The notes: generated by a model from the letters alone, not told the origin. Positions 1 to 10,478 are shown, counted from the first letter of the stretch. The stretch: 64,000 nucleotides of DNA from Fodinibius roseus (GCF_900129315.1 NZ_FQUS01000006.1:185791-249790), one strand, 5' to 3'. Program-made: numbers and translations.

Positions 1-1
1 T

Positions 2-1378
2 GACTACTACCGGGGAGAAAAGCCCAAAAAGCCGCTGGTGTTCACCCCCCGGATGATTCGCCTTACCATCCCTTTTGTCCTCTTTGCGTCCATCCTGCCG
101 GTACTGACGTCCTACATCGCTTTTACCGGCCAAATCCCCTTTGTCCGGGCACAACTCAATACGGATATTCTGTACTCGGCGGATATCTATATTCTGTCGT
201 TCGGATGGGTACTGGGAAACGCCCTCGTCCCTTTCTTTATCTTTATAGCCGCCCTGATTACCAAGCCGGTTGAAACCTATGTACACCGACATTTCATCAG
301 GCTGGCCAAACAAAAGCTGGAGCGCATGCCCGATTTGACCGTTATTGCTATTACCGGCAGTTACGGAAAGACCAGCACCAAGTTCATGGTTCGCGACCTG
401 CTCGGCGAACGCTTTTCGGTCTGCGCTACGCCCGGCAGCTACAACACCCCGATGGGGATCTGCAAGGTGATCAACAACGATCTGGAGGCTTATCACCAGA
501 TTTTAGTGCTCGAAATGGGCGCCCGCTACGAAGGCAACATCGATGAACTGTGCGACATTGCCGAGCCGGATATTGCCGTCATCACCAATGTCGGCATTGC
601 CCACCTGGAAACATTCGGCTCCCGGGAGGCCATCGCACGGACCAAGTCCACCTTGGTGAGGCGCACCCGGCCCGGGGGGACGGCCGTCCTTAATGCCGAT
701 GACGAACGGGTTGCTTCCATGGCGGATCTCCGCGACGACCTCGATATCATCTACGTGGGACTGCACAACGGGGAGATCCGGGCTTCCCATATTCAGTATG
801 ACCAGGAGGGCATGCGTTTTATCGCCGCGGCCGGGGACGAATCCGAAACTTTTACCACCAGGCTGCTGGGCGCTCACAACGTCCGGAACATGTTGCTGGC
901 AATCGGCGTGGCGCGGTCTTTCGGTATGCGCCTGACCACGATGGCGATGGCCGCCGCCCGCATGGAGCCGGTAGAGCACCGGCTGGAGCTGAAGCAGCAG
1001 GGCGGGCTTACGATCATCGACGATGCCTTTAATTCCAACCCCGCGGGCGCCAAAAATGCCGTCGATATTCTTTCCCGCTTTGACAGCGGCAGGCGCATCA
1101 TCATCACCCCGGGCATGATTGAGCTGGGTGATATCCAGGAGGAAAAAAACCGGTCCTTCGGCCGGCAGATAGGGGAGGCGGAGCTGGAATTGGTCATTCT
1201 CGTGGGTAAAAAGCAAACCGAACCCATCCGGGAAGGCATCCGTTCCACCGGCTTTGATATCGAAAACGTCCGGACGGTTCAAAGTCTCTCCGAAGCCAAT
1301 CGCCTGATGCAGGAGTTCGCTCAGCCGGGGGACGTCGTGCTCTATGAAAACGACCTGCCCGACAGTTTTGATGAGTAA
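2..1378 (+). CDS. MurF-like Mur ligase with N-terminal membrane helices (5' end outside window)
   Basis: ATP-dependent amide ligase related to UDP-MurNAc-tripeptide:D-Ala-D-Ala ligase. The frame is open to the window edge, so the start is missing; the first in-window start is GTG at 38. Counting from 38, two hydrophobic segments (about 7-29 and 48-74) precede the Mur ligase middle domain with the P-loop ITGSYGKTST (105-114). The family signatures EMGA, VITNVGIAHLETFGS and DDAFNSNPAGAK follow, then a C-terminal ligase domain. The visible part lacks the usual MurF UDP-binding N-terminal domain and has membrane helices instead, so it is probably a membrane-anchored MurF paralogue with an unproven substrate. 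Family is confident; exact reaction is inferred. Confidence 0.85.
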   Translation, partial: DYYRGEKPKKPLVFTPRMIRLTIPFVLFASILPVLTSYIAFTGQIPFVRAQLNTDILYSADIYILSFGWVLGNALVPFFIFIAALITKPVETYVHRHFIRLAKQKLERMPDLTVIAITGSYGKTSTKFMVRDLLGERFSVCATPGSYNTPMGICKVINNDLEAYHQILVLEMGARYEGNIDELCDIAEPDIAVITNVGIAHLETFGSREAIARTKSTLVRRTRPGGTAVLNADDERVASMADLRDDLDIIYVGLHNGEIRASHIQYDQEGMRFIAAAGDESETFTTRLLGAHNVRNMLLAIGVARSFGMRLTTMAMAAARMEPVEHRLELKQQGGLTIIDDAFNSNPAGAKNAVDILSRFDSGRRIIITPGMIELGDIQEEKNRSFGRQIGEAELELVILVGKKQTEPIREGIRSTGFDIENVRTVQSLSEANRLMQEFAQPGDVVLYENDLPDSFDE

Positions 1379-1501
1379 TATATCCGAATATTACACGACA
1401 TAATCCGGTGAGTGCCCATTCAAAAGCCTCTACCACTTTTGATTCCCAAAGCGGTGCAAAAACGCACGGCTGAAAAATTTGTCATTGTTTGTAGGCGGCT
1501 A

Positions 1502-2833
1502 TTATCCCATTATCTGCTCTATCTCAGCTCGCTCCTTGGGGACATCCGTCAGGTTCTCGTGGCCGTCGTCGGTAATGATAAGGTTATCCTCGATGCGCAC
1601 GCCTCCGAAGTCCATCAGTTCCTGCAGCCTGGAGGCATTCAGGAATTGAGAAATAGTATCGTCTTCAAGGGCGGGCTTCAGCAAGGCCGGCACAAAATAA
1701 AGTCCCGGTTCGATCGTCAGCACCATACCCGGCTGCAGCGTACGGCGCATGCGCAGGTATTTTATCCCCGGGCGCTCGATGCGTTCCACCCCCTGCGGAT
1801 ACCCTCCCACATCATGGGTATCGAGTCCCAGGAAATGTCCCAGTCCATGGGGAAAAAACAGCGCAAAGACATCCTTTTTCATCAGGTCATCAAGAGTACC
1901 CGAAACGATACCGGCGTCCCTGAGCCCCTGCATCATCACGCGCGCCGCCAGGACATGCAGATCTTCCATTTTAACATCGGGCTTCGCAGCCTCAATCACC
2001 TGCTTCTGGGCGTCAAGCACCGCCTCGTACACGGTCGACTGGATGGAAGTAAACGACCCGCTGGCGGGATAGGTGCGCGTGAAATCGGAAGCGTATCCAT
2101 TGCACTCAAATCCGGCATCGATCAGAAACAGGTCCCCGTCCTCAATCCTGTAGTTGTTTTCCACGTAATGCAGGATGGCGCTATTCTGGCCTCCCGCAAA
2201 AATGCCGTTATAAGCATCCTGCATTAAGCCGTTACGGATCTGGTGATAGTCAAAAACGGCCTTCAGCTCGTATTCGAACTTGCCGGGCTCCAGCGCCTCC
2301 AGGACAGCACGGTGAGCAATATTATTAACGCGTGCCGCCTCCCGCAGCTGCTCCAGCTCCCAGTCCGTCTTGAAGACGCGGCAGTGCGTGATGGCTTCCG
2401 GAAGCGCATCCAGGTCGATGGGCGTCTTGCGGTCAAACTCTTCGATAAACTCAGCCTGGACCTCATCTACGCAGTAAATTATACCTGGATCCAGCTCTTT
2501 GAGCACCTGCGGCAGTTTGCCCTCGTAGTGCAGGTGATCGGGCTGGTACTGCGCCCGGTATTGCTCCCTGCTTTTAACCCGCCCGTGCCAGACGGCGTAC
2601 TGCGCATCGCGTTTTGGGGCAAACAGGTGATACTCCTGCTTTTCCAAGTCCAGGATCAGATGAAAATCAGGTTCATTTACTCCAGTCAGGTACCAGAAGT
2701 TGGACTCCTGCCGAAAGGGAAACTCATAATCCGTCTCATATCGGTACATGAGCTCGGCCCCCTTCATATAGATGATGGCGTTATCTTCTTCATCAAACAG
2801 GGAAAACAATTTGTCGCGGTGTAGATGATGCAT
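1502..2833 (-). CDS. pepP: Xaa-Pro aminopeptidase (M24B, aminopeptidase P family)
   Basis: Cytoplasmic dimetal peptidase that removes N-terminal residues before proline. It is 443 aa, normal for the family. An aminopeptidase P N-terminal domain (about 1-150) leads into the pita-bread M24 domain. All five metal ligands are visible: Asp239 (LFLIDAG), Asp250 (YASDFTR), His333 (FPHGLGHFLG), Glu375 (LTIEPGLYF) and Glu415 (VRIEDN). The first ATG is used and there is no signal peptide. The gene stands alone, convergent with the Mur ligase. A prolidase (PepQ) specificity cannot be excluded from sequence. Confidence 0.9.
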   Translation of the reverse strand: MHHLHRDKLFSLFDEEDNAIIYMKGAELMYRYETDYEFPFRQESNFWYLTGVNEPDFHLILDLEKQEYHLFAPKRDAQYAVWHGRVKSREQYRAQYQPDHLHYEGKLPQVLKELDPGIIYCVDEVQAEFIEEFDRKTPIDLDALPEAITHCRVFKTDWELEQLREAARVNNIAHRAVLEALEPGKFEYELKAVFDYHQIRNGLMQDAYNGIFAGGQNSAILHYVENNYRIEDGDLFLIDAGFECNGYASDFTRTYPASGSFTSIQSTVYEAVLDAQKQVIEAAKPDVKMEDLHVLAARVMMQGLRDAGIVSGTLDDLMKKDVFALFFPHGLGHFLGLDTHDVGGYPQGVERIERPGIKYLRMRRTLQPGMVLTIEPGLYFVPALLKPALEDDTISQFLNASRLQELMDFGGVRIEDNLIITDDGHENLTDVPKERAEIEQIMG

Positions 2834-3053
2834 AATTATTAATCTGATCTATTTACCATAAAATTTATGAAACCGGGTCCGGAAGTTACGAGAAAAATGG
2901 CATTCGCAAAACTATACAGCCATTGTTCTATTATCACGTGAACCCGGGATGCCAAAAAATTTACCCAGGCGCCACAGGCACCTACCCTTATCCCCGGCGG
3001 ACACCTGAAACAGCCGGCATCTTCTTGCTTTGATTTCTTATGGCAAAGAAGGG

Positions 3054-3971
3054 TTACGCAGCGTACTCCCCAAAAACAGTTTTCACCTGTTTTATCAGAG
3101 ATGCGCTGCCCGGGGCGGGGGACCGGTCGAGGAATCCGGCCGCATCGATCAGTTCGACCCCGGCCTCCGAATACATGGTACTGTTTTTGGCCTTCCCGTC
3201 AAAAAGCAGATCGAGGTTAACCTCCAGCACCGCCCTGTTTTGGTTGTCCTCATTGAGGATCGCTACGAGGCGGCTGCCGCCGTAGGCGGTGGTCAGGGTC
3301 GACAGGGCCAGCCGGCGCCGGCCGGACAGCGGGTGAACGACATAGTAGTGGTTGAGGTTGAGATCGGTCAGCTCCTGGTTAAACGTTAAAAACCGAATGT
3401 CGGAGGTCCCCGGAGAATGCCACAGGCCGGGAAGCAAGGCGGAGAGCCATTTTCGCAGCTCGGGCGAGGCCTCTGATCCCGCAAATCCCCGCCGGTGCCA
3501 TCCCTCAAAATGGTAGGTGGGCTGTTCGACCGATGGGCCGATCGGTTCAGGCCGTTTTTCCAGCATATCCACCCGGCTGTCCCTTACGGCATACCAGAAA
3601 TCAGCTCTGCCGTTAGACATCAACAGGTAGGGGGCGCCGACATTTTGATTGTAGCGGGCCACCTGTTCAGCCGCTTTACGGGATATGGGGACATGCTCGG
3701 CTTTACACTCGATCAGGATTCGGGGCTCGAATTCCCGGTTATAACAGATGATGTCCGTTCGCATCCGGCTGTCGGCCAGTGTACCGATCGCTTCTTCGGT
3801 GGAGATCCGGTGTTTCGACCAACCGACGGAAAGTAAAAATTCAATGATGCGCAGGCGTACCCGCTCCTCCGGGCGGTTCTTCAGCGGCTTGCGGTGGATG
3901 GGATTCCAGAGCATCTTTTGGTCTTCCCTCCAGACGACCTGCGGATATATGTACGCGGCAACACTTTCCAT
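3054..3971 (-). CDS. HSDR_N-type PD-(D/E)XK nuclease-like protein
   Basis: A 305-aa protein common as a single gene in Bacteroidota and resembling the N-terminal nuclease domain of type I restriction HsdR. The putative catalytic set is Asp73 (RTDIIC), Glu88 and Lys90 (IECKAEH), matching PD-(D/E)XK spacing. The C-terminal half has no motif I recognise. No helicase, HsdM or HsdS gene is nearby, so restriction is not supported; a stand-alone housekeeping or defence nuclease is possible. It lies downstream of yidC on the same strand with about 230 bp between them. The start is ATG with GGAG upstream (tataggagg region on the coding-strand complement not assessed further). Confidence 0.75.
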   Translation of the reverse strand: MESVAAYIYPQVVWREDQKMLWNPIHRKPLKNRPEERVRLRIIEFLLSVGWSKHRISTEEAIGTLADSRMRTDIICYNREFEPRILIECKAEHVPISRKAAEQVARYNQNVGAPYLLMSNGRADFWYAVRDSRVDMLEKRPEPIGPSVEQPTYHFEGWHRRGFAGSEASPELRKWLSALLPGLWHSPGTSDIRFLTFNQELTDLNLNHYYVVHPLSGRRRLALSTLTTAYGGSRLVAILNEDNQNRAVLEVNLDLLFDGKAKNSTMYSEAGVELIDAAGFLDRSPAPGSASLIKQVKTVFGEYAA

Positions 3972-4198
3972 AGGAGGTAAATATAGGAATGATTTGCCTT
4001 AACGTTGGAGCTTTTACCGGTAAGGATCCTTAAAAAATTACCTTTTTCTTTCCACAGAGGTAGTATAAAAACTCCTCTTGCTGTATATTCCGAAAGAACA
4101 CCCGTTGTTACCGGCGAAGCCGGAATTTCACTTCTCTTCCCAAAGGAAGGCAATAAGGAGTACCTCCAGCATATTTTTAAGCAGGCAATATGGTTACC

Positions 4199-6010
4199 CT
4201 ATGCATTCGCCGCCTCTTTTTCCTGATCCATCTGGCGGTAAATAAGCAGCTGCTGGACAATAGAAACAACATTATAGATGAGATAATAGAGACTGAGTCC
4301 CGCCGCAAAGTTGTTAAAGATAAACAGCAGCATAAAAGGAAACACATACTGCAGGGCCTGCATATTGGGTCCCCCCGCCGCACCGCCGCCGCCACCGGGA
4401 CCCATGCCGCCGGTTAGCTTGCTCTGCACGAACATCGCTCCCGTCATCAGCAGTACAAAGCCCGCCACCTGATCGCCTAAAAAGGGAATACTGAAGGGGA
4501 GGCTCAGGATATAATCCGGGGCCGAAAGATCGCTTGCCCACAGGAACTCCTGCTGGCGGATCAGGATGGAATTCTGGAAAAAGCGCCAGAGTGTAATCAG
4601 GATAGGCAGCTGCAGAAGGTTGGGCAGACAGCCTCCCAGGGGATTGACCCCCGACTCCTTATACAGTTTCATCGTGGCCTTTTGCTGTTTCTCTGGATCG
4701 TCAGCGTATTTCTCCTTGATCTCCTTCATCTCCGGCTGCAGCTCCTTCATGGCGGCCATGCTCCGGTAGCTTTTCTTTGTCAGCGGATACAGTACCATCT
4801 TAATCAGGACCGCAAAGAGAATAATCGCCAGCCCCACATTCATATAATCTTCCACAAAGCCAAAATAGGGAATGATCATGTATTTTACGAGCGGATCGGA
4901 AAGCCAGCGCAGCCAGGAATACCCCACATCCACCATATCATAGGCTTCTTCGTGGTACCTTCGTAAATCCTTATAGGCCATCGGCCCCACATACATCTGG
5001 TAGGAAACGGTATTTTCCTGCGAAATATCGGTCGTAATAAAGGACTGGTAATGATGTTCCGTTGTGGACAGATCTGTGGCCCCCGTTTGCTGTCCCACCA
5101 GCAGTGCTCCCTGCGTGGAGTTATCCGTCTTTATAATCTGGGAAAAGAATTTTGTGCGCGTAGCCACCCAGCCGATCGATCCGTTATAATTGCGTTCATT
5201 TTGGCCGGCTTCGCTAAGTTTCAGCTGTTCCATTTCACCGCCTGTGAATACATAAGCCGAGGCATAGGTGGCCTCCGTACTGGCGTACTTCTCCGTAAAT
5301 CGCAGCTGCGGCTTCCAGCCAAAATCGACCGTCCCCCCGACGATCGTCTGTTCAAGTCCCTCAAAACGGATATCCAGATCAATTTCATAGGTATCACCGC
5401 TCAGCGTATAGGTATACACCAGACGCTGCGAATCACTGATATTCAGTGCATACTGGAGCTGCGTCGTTTCGCCTTCTTCCAGGATCACATTTTCATCCTG
5501 CGAGAGCGGTTCAAAAACCAGCTGGTCCGTTTCCACATTATAGTTCTCGGTAGTCAGGAATCCCAGCGAGTAGGCCGACTGTGTGGTATCCTGAATCATG
5601 CGCACCGGCTGGTGATTCCAGGTCTCATGCTGCTTCAACATCACCTGCGACGGTCCGGCACCCACATTCGTAAAAGTAGCTTTGTAGTACGGCGTTTCGA
5701 CTATGGTCTCAGACGTATCGGCTTTGCTGGCTGCCGAAAACATGCCCATCTCCCGGATCTCATCCTCTTCCTGGCCCCCTACAGACGGCATACCGGTATC
5801 CGAACCGGACTGTTCTTCCCCTGCAGTTGTAGTGTCTCCCGCCGGCTGCTGCACCTGCTGGCTGTCTTCCTGAACAGCGGTTATACTATCCTGCCGGGCC
5901 TGTTCCGCCTGGCGTTCGCGAAGTTCCTGTTCGGTAGGCATGGTAAAATAGGCCCATGCAACCATCACTATTAAGATAAGTATTAGTCCGGTTACGGTAT
6001 TACGATCCAA
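4199..6010 (-). CDS. yidC: membrane protein insertase YidC (TTG start)
   Basis: Inserts and folds inner-membrane proteins alone or with SecYEG. It is 603 aa, with an N-terminal helix (MDRNTVTGLILILIVMVAW), a large periplasmic domain (about 60-350) and a C-terminal five-helix insertase domain. That domain includes the cytoplasmic hairpin with KELQPEMKEIKEKY and the NLLQLPILITLW helix. The start must be TTG at 6010: the family's conserved MDRN begins there and a GAGGA ribosome site lies 6 nt upstream. It is the last gene of rpmH-rnpA-yidD-yidC. The glycine-rich stretch GPGGGGGAAGGP between two late helices is a local oddity. Confidence 0.97.
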   Translation of the reverse strand: MDRNTVTGLILILIVMVAWAYFTMPTEQELRERQAEQARQDSITAVQEDSQQVQQPAGDTTTAGEEQSGSDTGMPSVGGQEEDEIREMGMFSAASKADTSETIVETPYYKATFTNVGAGPSQVMLKQHETWNHQPVRMIQDTTQSAYSLGFLTTENYNVETDQLVFEPLSQDENVILEEGETTQLQYALNISDSQRLVYTYTLSGDTYEIDLDIRFEGLEQTIVGGTVDFGWKPQLRFTEKYASTEATYASAYVFTGGEMEQLKLSEAGQNERNYNGSIGWVATRTKFFSQIIKTDNSTQGALLVGQQTGATDLSTTEHHYQSFITTDISQENTVSYQMYVGPMAYKDLRRYHEEAYDMVDVGYSWLRWLSDPLVKYMIIPYFGFVEDYMNVGLAIILFAVLIKMVLYPLTKKSYRSMAAMKELQPEMKEIKEKYADDPEKQQKATMKLYKESGVNPLGGCLPNLLQLPILITLWRFFQNSILIRQQEFLWASDLSAPDYILSLPFSIPFLGDQVAGFVLLMTGAMFVQSKLTGGMGPGGGGGAAGGPNMQALQYVFPFMLLFIFNNFAAGLSLYYLIYNVVSIVQQLLIYRQMDQEKEAANA

Positions 6011-6024
6011 GAGAAATCCTCAGT

Positions 6025-6258
6025 CTAAAATTTCGTTTCTGTTTTTGATTCGGGTACGGGGTCGTATCCTCCATCACCCCAGGGATGACAGCGGCTAATG
6101 CGTTTGACGGTGAGCCATAGTCCCTTGATCGCCCCGTGCCGCCGGAATGCTTCCATGCTGTAGGCGCTGCAAGTAGGATGATAACGGCAACTGTCGGGCA
6201 TCCACGGAGAGATAACCAGCCGGTATGCGCGAATAAGTCCTATAAAGAGATACTTCAT
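6025..6258 (-). CDS. yidD: membrane protein insertion efficiency factor YidD
   Basis: Small membrane-associated helper of YidC-dependent insertion. It is 77 aa with the typical core [14 protein letters not shown], the Cys-containing [14 protein letters not shown] and the [13 protein letters not shown] ending. Its ATG overlaps the rnpA stop (ATGA), showing translational coupling, and yidC follows 14 bp after its stop. Confidence 0.96.
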   Translation of the reverse strand: MKYLFIGLIRAYRLVISPWMPDSCRYHPTCSAYSMEAFRRHGAIKGLWLTVKRISRCHPWGDGGYDPVPESKTETKF

Positions 6259-6689
6259 GAATGATCGGGCGAGGTGGTAGGTAGTTGATCTCGAACTTGT
6301 GCGAGCAACGAGGTTACATCGTGCTCAACTTCTGCAAAGGAGGCATCTACGGTATGGGCCATAAATGCACCGTGAAGCGTTCGCTGGATCCGCTGCAATG
6401 GATCAGTCAGTATGTGTTGATGAAGCCGATAGGCTTCTCTGAGAAGCCGTTTCATATGATTTCTTTTATGGGCATCGCCCAGGCTTTTTTTAACAATAAA
6501 TCCCAAGAGACAGCCGGAAGAGGGATCATCCGTAAGATGATAGCGCAACCCCACATGTTTCTTGCGGAGTATCCGCACATCTCCTTCAAAGAGACGTTGA
6601 AAATTCTTCCGGCCCCTCAGGATCTTTCCTCTGGGTAAACTAAAATCACCGTTTGAGGCCGAAGACTGATTACTTCGGTCCTTTGTCAT
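6255..6689 (-). CDS. rnpA: ribonuclease P protein component
   Basis: Protein subunit of RNase P, which matures the 5' ends of tRNAs. About 144 aa. RNP signature residues are seen in [22 protein letters not shown], quoted here as its halves [11 protein letters not shown] and [12 protein letters not shown] prefer the ATG at 6689 over the GTG at 6692; both overlap the end of rpmH by about 20 bp, the usual bacterial rpmH/rnpA overlap. The N-terminus ([18 protein letters not shown]) is longer than in E. coli. Confidence 0.95.
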   Translation of the reverse strand: MTKDRSNQSSASNGDFSLPRGKILRGRKNFQRLFEGDVRILRKKHVGLRYHLTDDPSSGCLLGFIVKKSLGDAHKRNHMKRLLREAYRLHQHILTDPLQRIQRTLHGAFMAHTVDASFAEVEHDVTSLLAQVRDQLPTTSPDHS

Positions 6690-6825
6690 CACTTACGGTC
6701 AAACGATGGCGTCCTTTTTTTCGACGCTTTTTTAAAACTTTTTTCCCGTTTTTACTGCTGTTACGCTTACGGAATCCATGCTTGTTTTTTCGCTTGCGTT
6801 TACTTGGTTGATACGTGCGTTTCAT
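6670..6825 (-). CDS. rpmH: 50S ribosomal protein L34
   Basis: A 51-aa, very basic ribosomal protein beginning [20 protein letters not shown], the family signature. The frame is open nine codons further upstream, but the conserved N-terminus fixes the start at 6825. It heads the operon with rnpA, yidD and yidC. The 250-bp gap to divergent secA must hold both promoters; it is AT-rich and I see no further gene in it. Confidence 0.97.
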   Translation of the reverse strand: MKRTYQPSKRKRKNKHGFRKRNSSKNGKKVLKKRRKKGRHRLTVSDDKGPK

Positions 6826-7076
6826 TGGTAAATCGGTTAATGAAAACTTCAATTCGTAGAGAGTCCCATAATTTAAAAATAAATTTAGACAATAAGAACC
6901 ATAATTTATGGGTTACATTTATATGAATGTGAAGGCAACAAACGATAAAAAAGCAGCTTAAACCATATTTTTCGGTAATAAATGCGGGGTAAAGCCCTAA
7001 TTAATTTGAACAGGCTCTGTGTAAGCCGTAACTTTAATAATTCACATAAATTACCGCGGATAAGACCAACTCTTAT

Positions 7077-10000
7077 ATGTTCGACAAAATAGGCGATATC
7101 TTAACCAGTATTTTCGGAACCAAAAGCGAACGTGACCTGAAGAAGATCTGGCCCATCGTTGACGAAATCAACGAGCACTACGAAAAAATGGAGGAGCTCA
7201 CTGATGAAGAGCTCAAACAAAAAACAGAATCATTCCGCCGGCAGATAGATGAGGCCACCCGGGAGGTTACCGAAGAAATTGACGCCGTTAAAAAAATTCT
7301 GAACAGCAATGAAGAACTCTCGGTCGAACGCCGCCGGGAGCTGAGCGAAGAGCTGGACAGCCTTGAGCAGGAACATACCGATACGATCGAAGAGGTGCTG
7401 GATGAAATCCTGCCCGAGGCTTTTGCCGTGATGAAAGACACCTGCCGCCGTTTTCTCGGCAAGACATGGAAGGTCGGCGGCAGCATGAATGAATGGGGCA
7501 TGGTTCCCTATGACGTTCAGCTGGCGGGCGCCATCGCAATGCACCAGGGCAAGATTGCTGAAATGAAAACGGGGGAAGGTAAAACGCTGGCCGCCATTAT
7601 GCCGGCTTATCTGAATGCTCTCAGCGGACGCGGGGTGCATATTGTGACGGTGAACAACTACCTGGCAAAGCGGGATGCGGAGTGGAACGAGCCCCTGTTC
7701 AATTTCCACGGGCTCGAAGTCGATTGTGTGGACCTGTACCAGCCGAACTCCGAACAGCGGCGCAAGGCGTACCGCGCCGACATCACCTATGGCACTAATA
7801 ATGAGTTCGGCTTCGATTACCTGCGCGACAATATGGTAAGCAACGCCGAACAGCTGGTGCAGCGCGACCATAACTTCGCCATCATTGACGAGATCGACTC
7901 CATTCTCATTGATGAAGCCCGTACCCCGCTCATTATCTCCGGTCCCGTACCCGAGGACAACAAGTCGCAAAAATATGAAGAGCTTAAACCGCGCGTCGAG
8001 TCGCTCGTAAGCGCACAGAAAAAGCTGGTGGCATCCTTCGTCAAAGAGGCACAGGAGGAACTGGACCAGGGAAATGAAGAACAAGCTGGACTCGCGCTCT
8101 ATCGTGCGCAGCGGGGGTTCCCGAAGAACAAGAAGTTCCGCAAGATGATGCAGATACCGGCCAACCAGAAGCTGGTTCAGCAGACCGAAGCGTTCTATCT
8201 GCAGGATAACGCCCGGCGTCTGCCCGAAGTGGATAAAGAGCTCTACTACTCGGTGGATATGAAGATGAATAACATCGAGATGACCGAAAAGGGACAGGAG
8301 TTCATCACGCGGGCCGATGAAGATGAGGATTTCTTCATCATTCCCGACCTGGGGACCGAAACCTCTCAAATTGAGAACGAGATCGAAGAGCTCCGGGAAG
8401 AGAAGATCGGCAAGATACGAGACAACGAGGAGTTCAGTGATGAGTACAAGGAGAAAAAGATTAAAGAAGCAAGGCAGGAGGTGGAACAGGAGCGCGAACG
8501 CCGCTTTAGCGAGCTGCACCGCCTGTTTGCCGAACGCAGCGACCGCATTCATACTGTCAACCAGCTGCTGAAAGCCTATACCCTGTTTCAGCGCGAAGAA
8601 GAATATATTGTACAGGAAGGCAAAGTCCAGATTGTCGATGAGCACACGGGGCGTGTGATGTCGGGCCGCCGCTATTCCGACGGGCTTCACCAGGCGCTGG
8701 AGGCCAAGGAAAATGTGAGCGTGGAGGCGGCCACTCAAACCTATGCCACCATCACGCTGCAAAACTACTTCCGGATGTACAACAAACTCGCGGGTATGAC
8801 CGGTACCGCCGCTACCGAAGAGGGCGAGTTCAATGAAATTTACGACCTCGACGTGATTATCATTCCCACCAACGAGCCGGTCATCCGGGAGGACAAAGAG
8901 GACCTGGTGTTCCGTACCAAGCGGGAGAAGTATAACGCTACAATCGAAACGATCCGCGAATACCACGAAAAAGGGCAGCCGGTACTCGTAGGGACCACCA
9001 GTGTGGATGTCTCCGAGACCATCAGCCGGATGCTCAAGCGCGAGAGCATTCCCCACAATGTATTGAATGCCAAGCATCACGCCGAAGAGAGCGATATCGT
9101 TGCGGCAGCCGGACAGCCCGGGGCCGTTACGGTGGCTACCAACATGGCGGGACGCGGTACGGATATTAAGCTGGCCCCCGGCGTCAAGGAGAAAGGCGGG
9201 CTGGCTATCCTGGGGACCGAGCGGCACGATTCCCGCCGTATTGACCTGCAGCTGCGGGGACGGGCGGGACGTCAGGGGGACCCGGGCGAATCGCAGTTCT
9301 ATGTCTCTCTTGAAGATGACCTGATGCAGCTGTTCGGCTCCGATCGCGTAGCCAAAGTCATGGACCGCCTCAACTTCGAGGAAGGCGAAGTCATTACCCA
9401 CTCCTGGATTACCAAGTCCCTGGAGCGGGCCCAGTCCAAGGTAGAGCAGAACAACTTCAGCATCCGTAAAAAGCAGCTGGAGTACGATGATGTGCTCAAC
9501 AACCAGCGGGAGGTTATTTATGCACGCCGCAAGCATGCGCTGTCGGGCGATGAACTGCGCAGCGACATCTATGACATGCTCGAAGACCTGGTGGAGAGCG
9601 TGGTTGAAGAACACTACCCCAATGGAGAGCTGGATGAAATCCGGGATACCATTTTACGTTTTCTGGCCGTCGATATCGAGTTGGAGCGCGATGAAATGGG
9701 AAAAATGGGTCCCGATATGCTCATCGACCATATCATCGAACGCGCCTACGAAGTCTATCGGCAGAAGGAGGAGATGATTTCGAAGCCGCTTCACGAGGTC
9801 ATTAAAAATATCGACGCTTCCGACGCCGAAAACAAACCCACCAAGGTACAGGTGATCTTCACCGACGGCATCCGCCGGATGCGGGTGGTTGTGGATGTGG
9901 AAAGAGCCCTGGAGAACGAGGGGCGGGAGGTAGCCCGGGCACTCGAGCGAACCGCCATCCTCTCGATTATTGACGACAAGTGGATGGATCACCTCCGCGA

Positions 10001-10472
10001 GCTGGATGCCGTCAAGGAAGGGATCGGCCTCCGGGCGTTCGGACAGAAAGACCCGCTGCTGGAATACAAGCGCGAGGCGTTCGAGATGTTCAAGCAGCTG
10101 CTGGATGAAATTAACCAGGAGGCTATCTCGCTTATCTGGAAGGCCATTCCCGAGATGCAGGCTGACCAGCAGCGCATGCAGCAGGCGCCCGAAAAACGTG
10201 CCAAAGTCAACATGGACAAGGCCAAAACAGAGCATTCCGATGCTACAAATATGGGCTTCAAGACCGGCGGGCGGCAAAGTCAAAATGGGGGACCTCAACA
10301 ACAGCAGAAGCGAAGCGACAAGAAGCCCGAACCGGTCACCGTTGAGGAGGAACCCGGGCGTAATGACTACGTCAAAATCCAAAATATGAGCAGCGGGGAA
10401 GTCATCGATATCAAGTGGAAAAAAGCCAAGCGCATGATTGATGAGGACAGCTGGGTGCTCATCGAGAAATAG
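7077..10472 (+). CDS. secA: preprotein translocase ATPase SecA
   Basis: Motor ATPase of the general secretion pathway, cycling between cytosol and SecYEG. It is 1131 aa, long like other Bacteroidota SecA proteins because of insertions in the first nucleotide-binding domain (about residues 310-480, rich in charged coiled coil). Walker A MKTGEGKTLA lies near 165 and the Walker B region IIDEIDSILIDEARTPL near 270. The second motor domain has TNMAGRGTDIKL and RGRAGRQGDPG. The helical scaffold motif DDKWMDHLREL is present. The C-terminal tail is Gln-rich and lacks the CxCx zinc motif. Divergent from rpmH. Confidence 0.98.
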   Translation: MFDKIGDILTSIFGTKSERDLKKIWPIVDEINEHYEKMEELTDEELKQKTESFRRQIDEATREVTEEIDAVKKILNSNEELSVERRRELSEELDSLEQEHTDTIEEVLDEILPEAFAVMKDTCRRFLGKTWKVGGSMNEWGMVPYDVQLAGAIAMHQGKIAEMKTGEGKTLAAIMPAYLNALSGRGVHIVTVNNYLAKRDAEWNEPLFNFHGLEVDCVDLYQPNSEQRRKAYRADITYGTNNEFGFDYLRDNMVSNAEQLVQRDHNFAIIDEIDSILIDEARTPLIISGPVPEDNKSQKYEELKPRVESLVSAQKKLVASFVKEAQEELDQGNEEQAGLALYRAQRGFPKNKKFRKMMQIPANQKLVQQTEAFYLQDNARRLPEVDKELYYSVDMKMNNIEMTEKGQEFITRADEDEDFFIIPDLGTETSQIENEIEELREEKIGKIRDNEEFSDEYKEKKIKEARQEVEQERERRFSELHRLFAERSDRIHTVNQLLKAYTLFQREEEYIVQEGKVQIVDEHTGRVMSGRRYSDGLHQALEAKENVSVEAATQTYATITLQNYFRMYNKLAGMTGTAATEEGEFNEIYDLDVIIIPTNEPVIREDKEDLVFRTKREKYNATIETIREYHEKGQPVLVGTTSVDVSETISRMLKRESIPHNVLNAKHHAEESDIVAAAGQPGAVTVATNMAGRGTDIKLAPGVKEKGGLAILGTERHDSRRIDLQLRGRAGRQGDPGESQFYVSLEDDLMQLFGSDRVAKVMDRLNFEEGEVITHSWITKSLERAQSKVEQNNFSIRKKQLEYDDVLNNQREVIYARRKHALSGDELRSDIYDMLEDLVESVVEEHYPNGELDEIRDTILRFLAVDIELERDEMGKMGPDMLIDHIIERAYEVYRQKEEMISKPLHEVIKNIDASDAENKPTKVQVIFTDGIRRMRVVVDVERALENEGREVARALERTAILSIIDDKWMDHLRELDAVKEGIGLRAFGQKDPLLEYKREAFEMFKQLLDEINQEAISLIWKAIPEMQADQQRMQQAPEKRAKVNMDKAKTEHSDATNMGFKTGGRQSQNGGPQQQQKRSDKKPEPVTVEEEPGRNDYVKIQNMSSGEVIDIKWKKAKRMIDEDSWVLIEK

Positions 10473-10478
10473 GAGCTG

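Noticed and set aside
7230..9614. 794-codon minus-strand open frame
   Set aside because: Antisense to secA, His/Leu-rich composition typical of a mirror frame of a GC-rich coding region.
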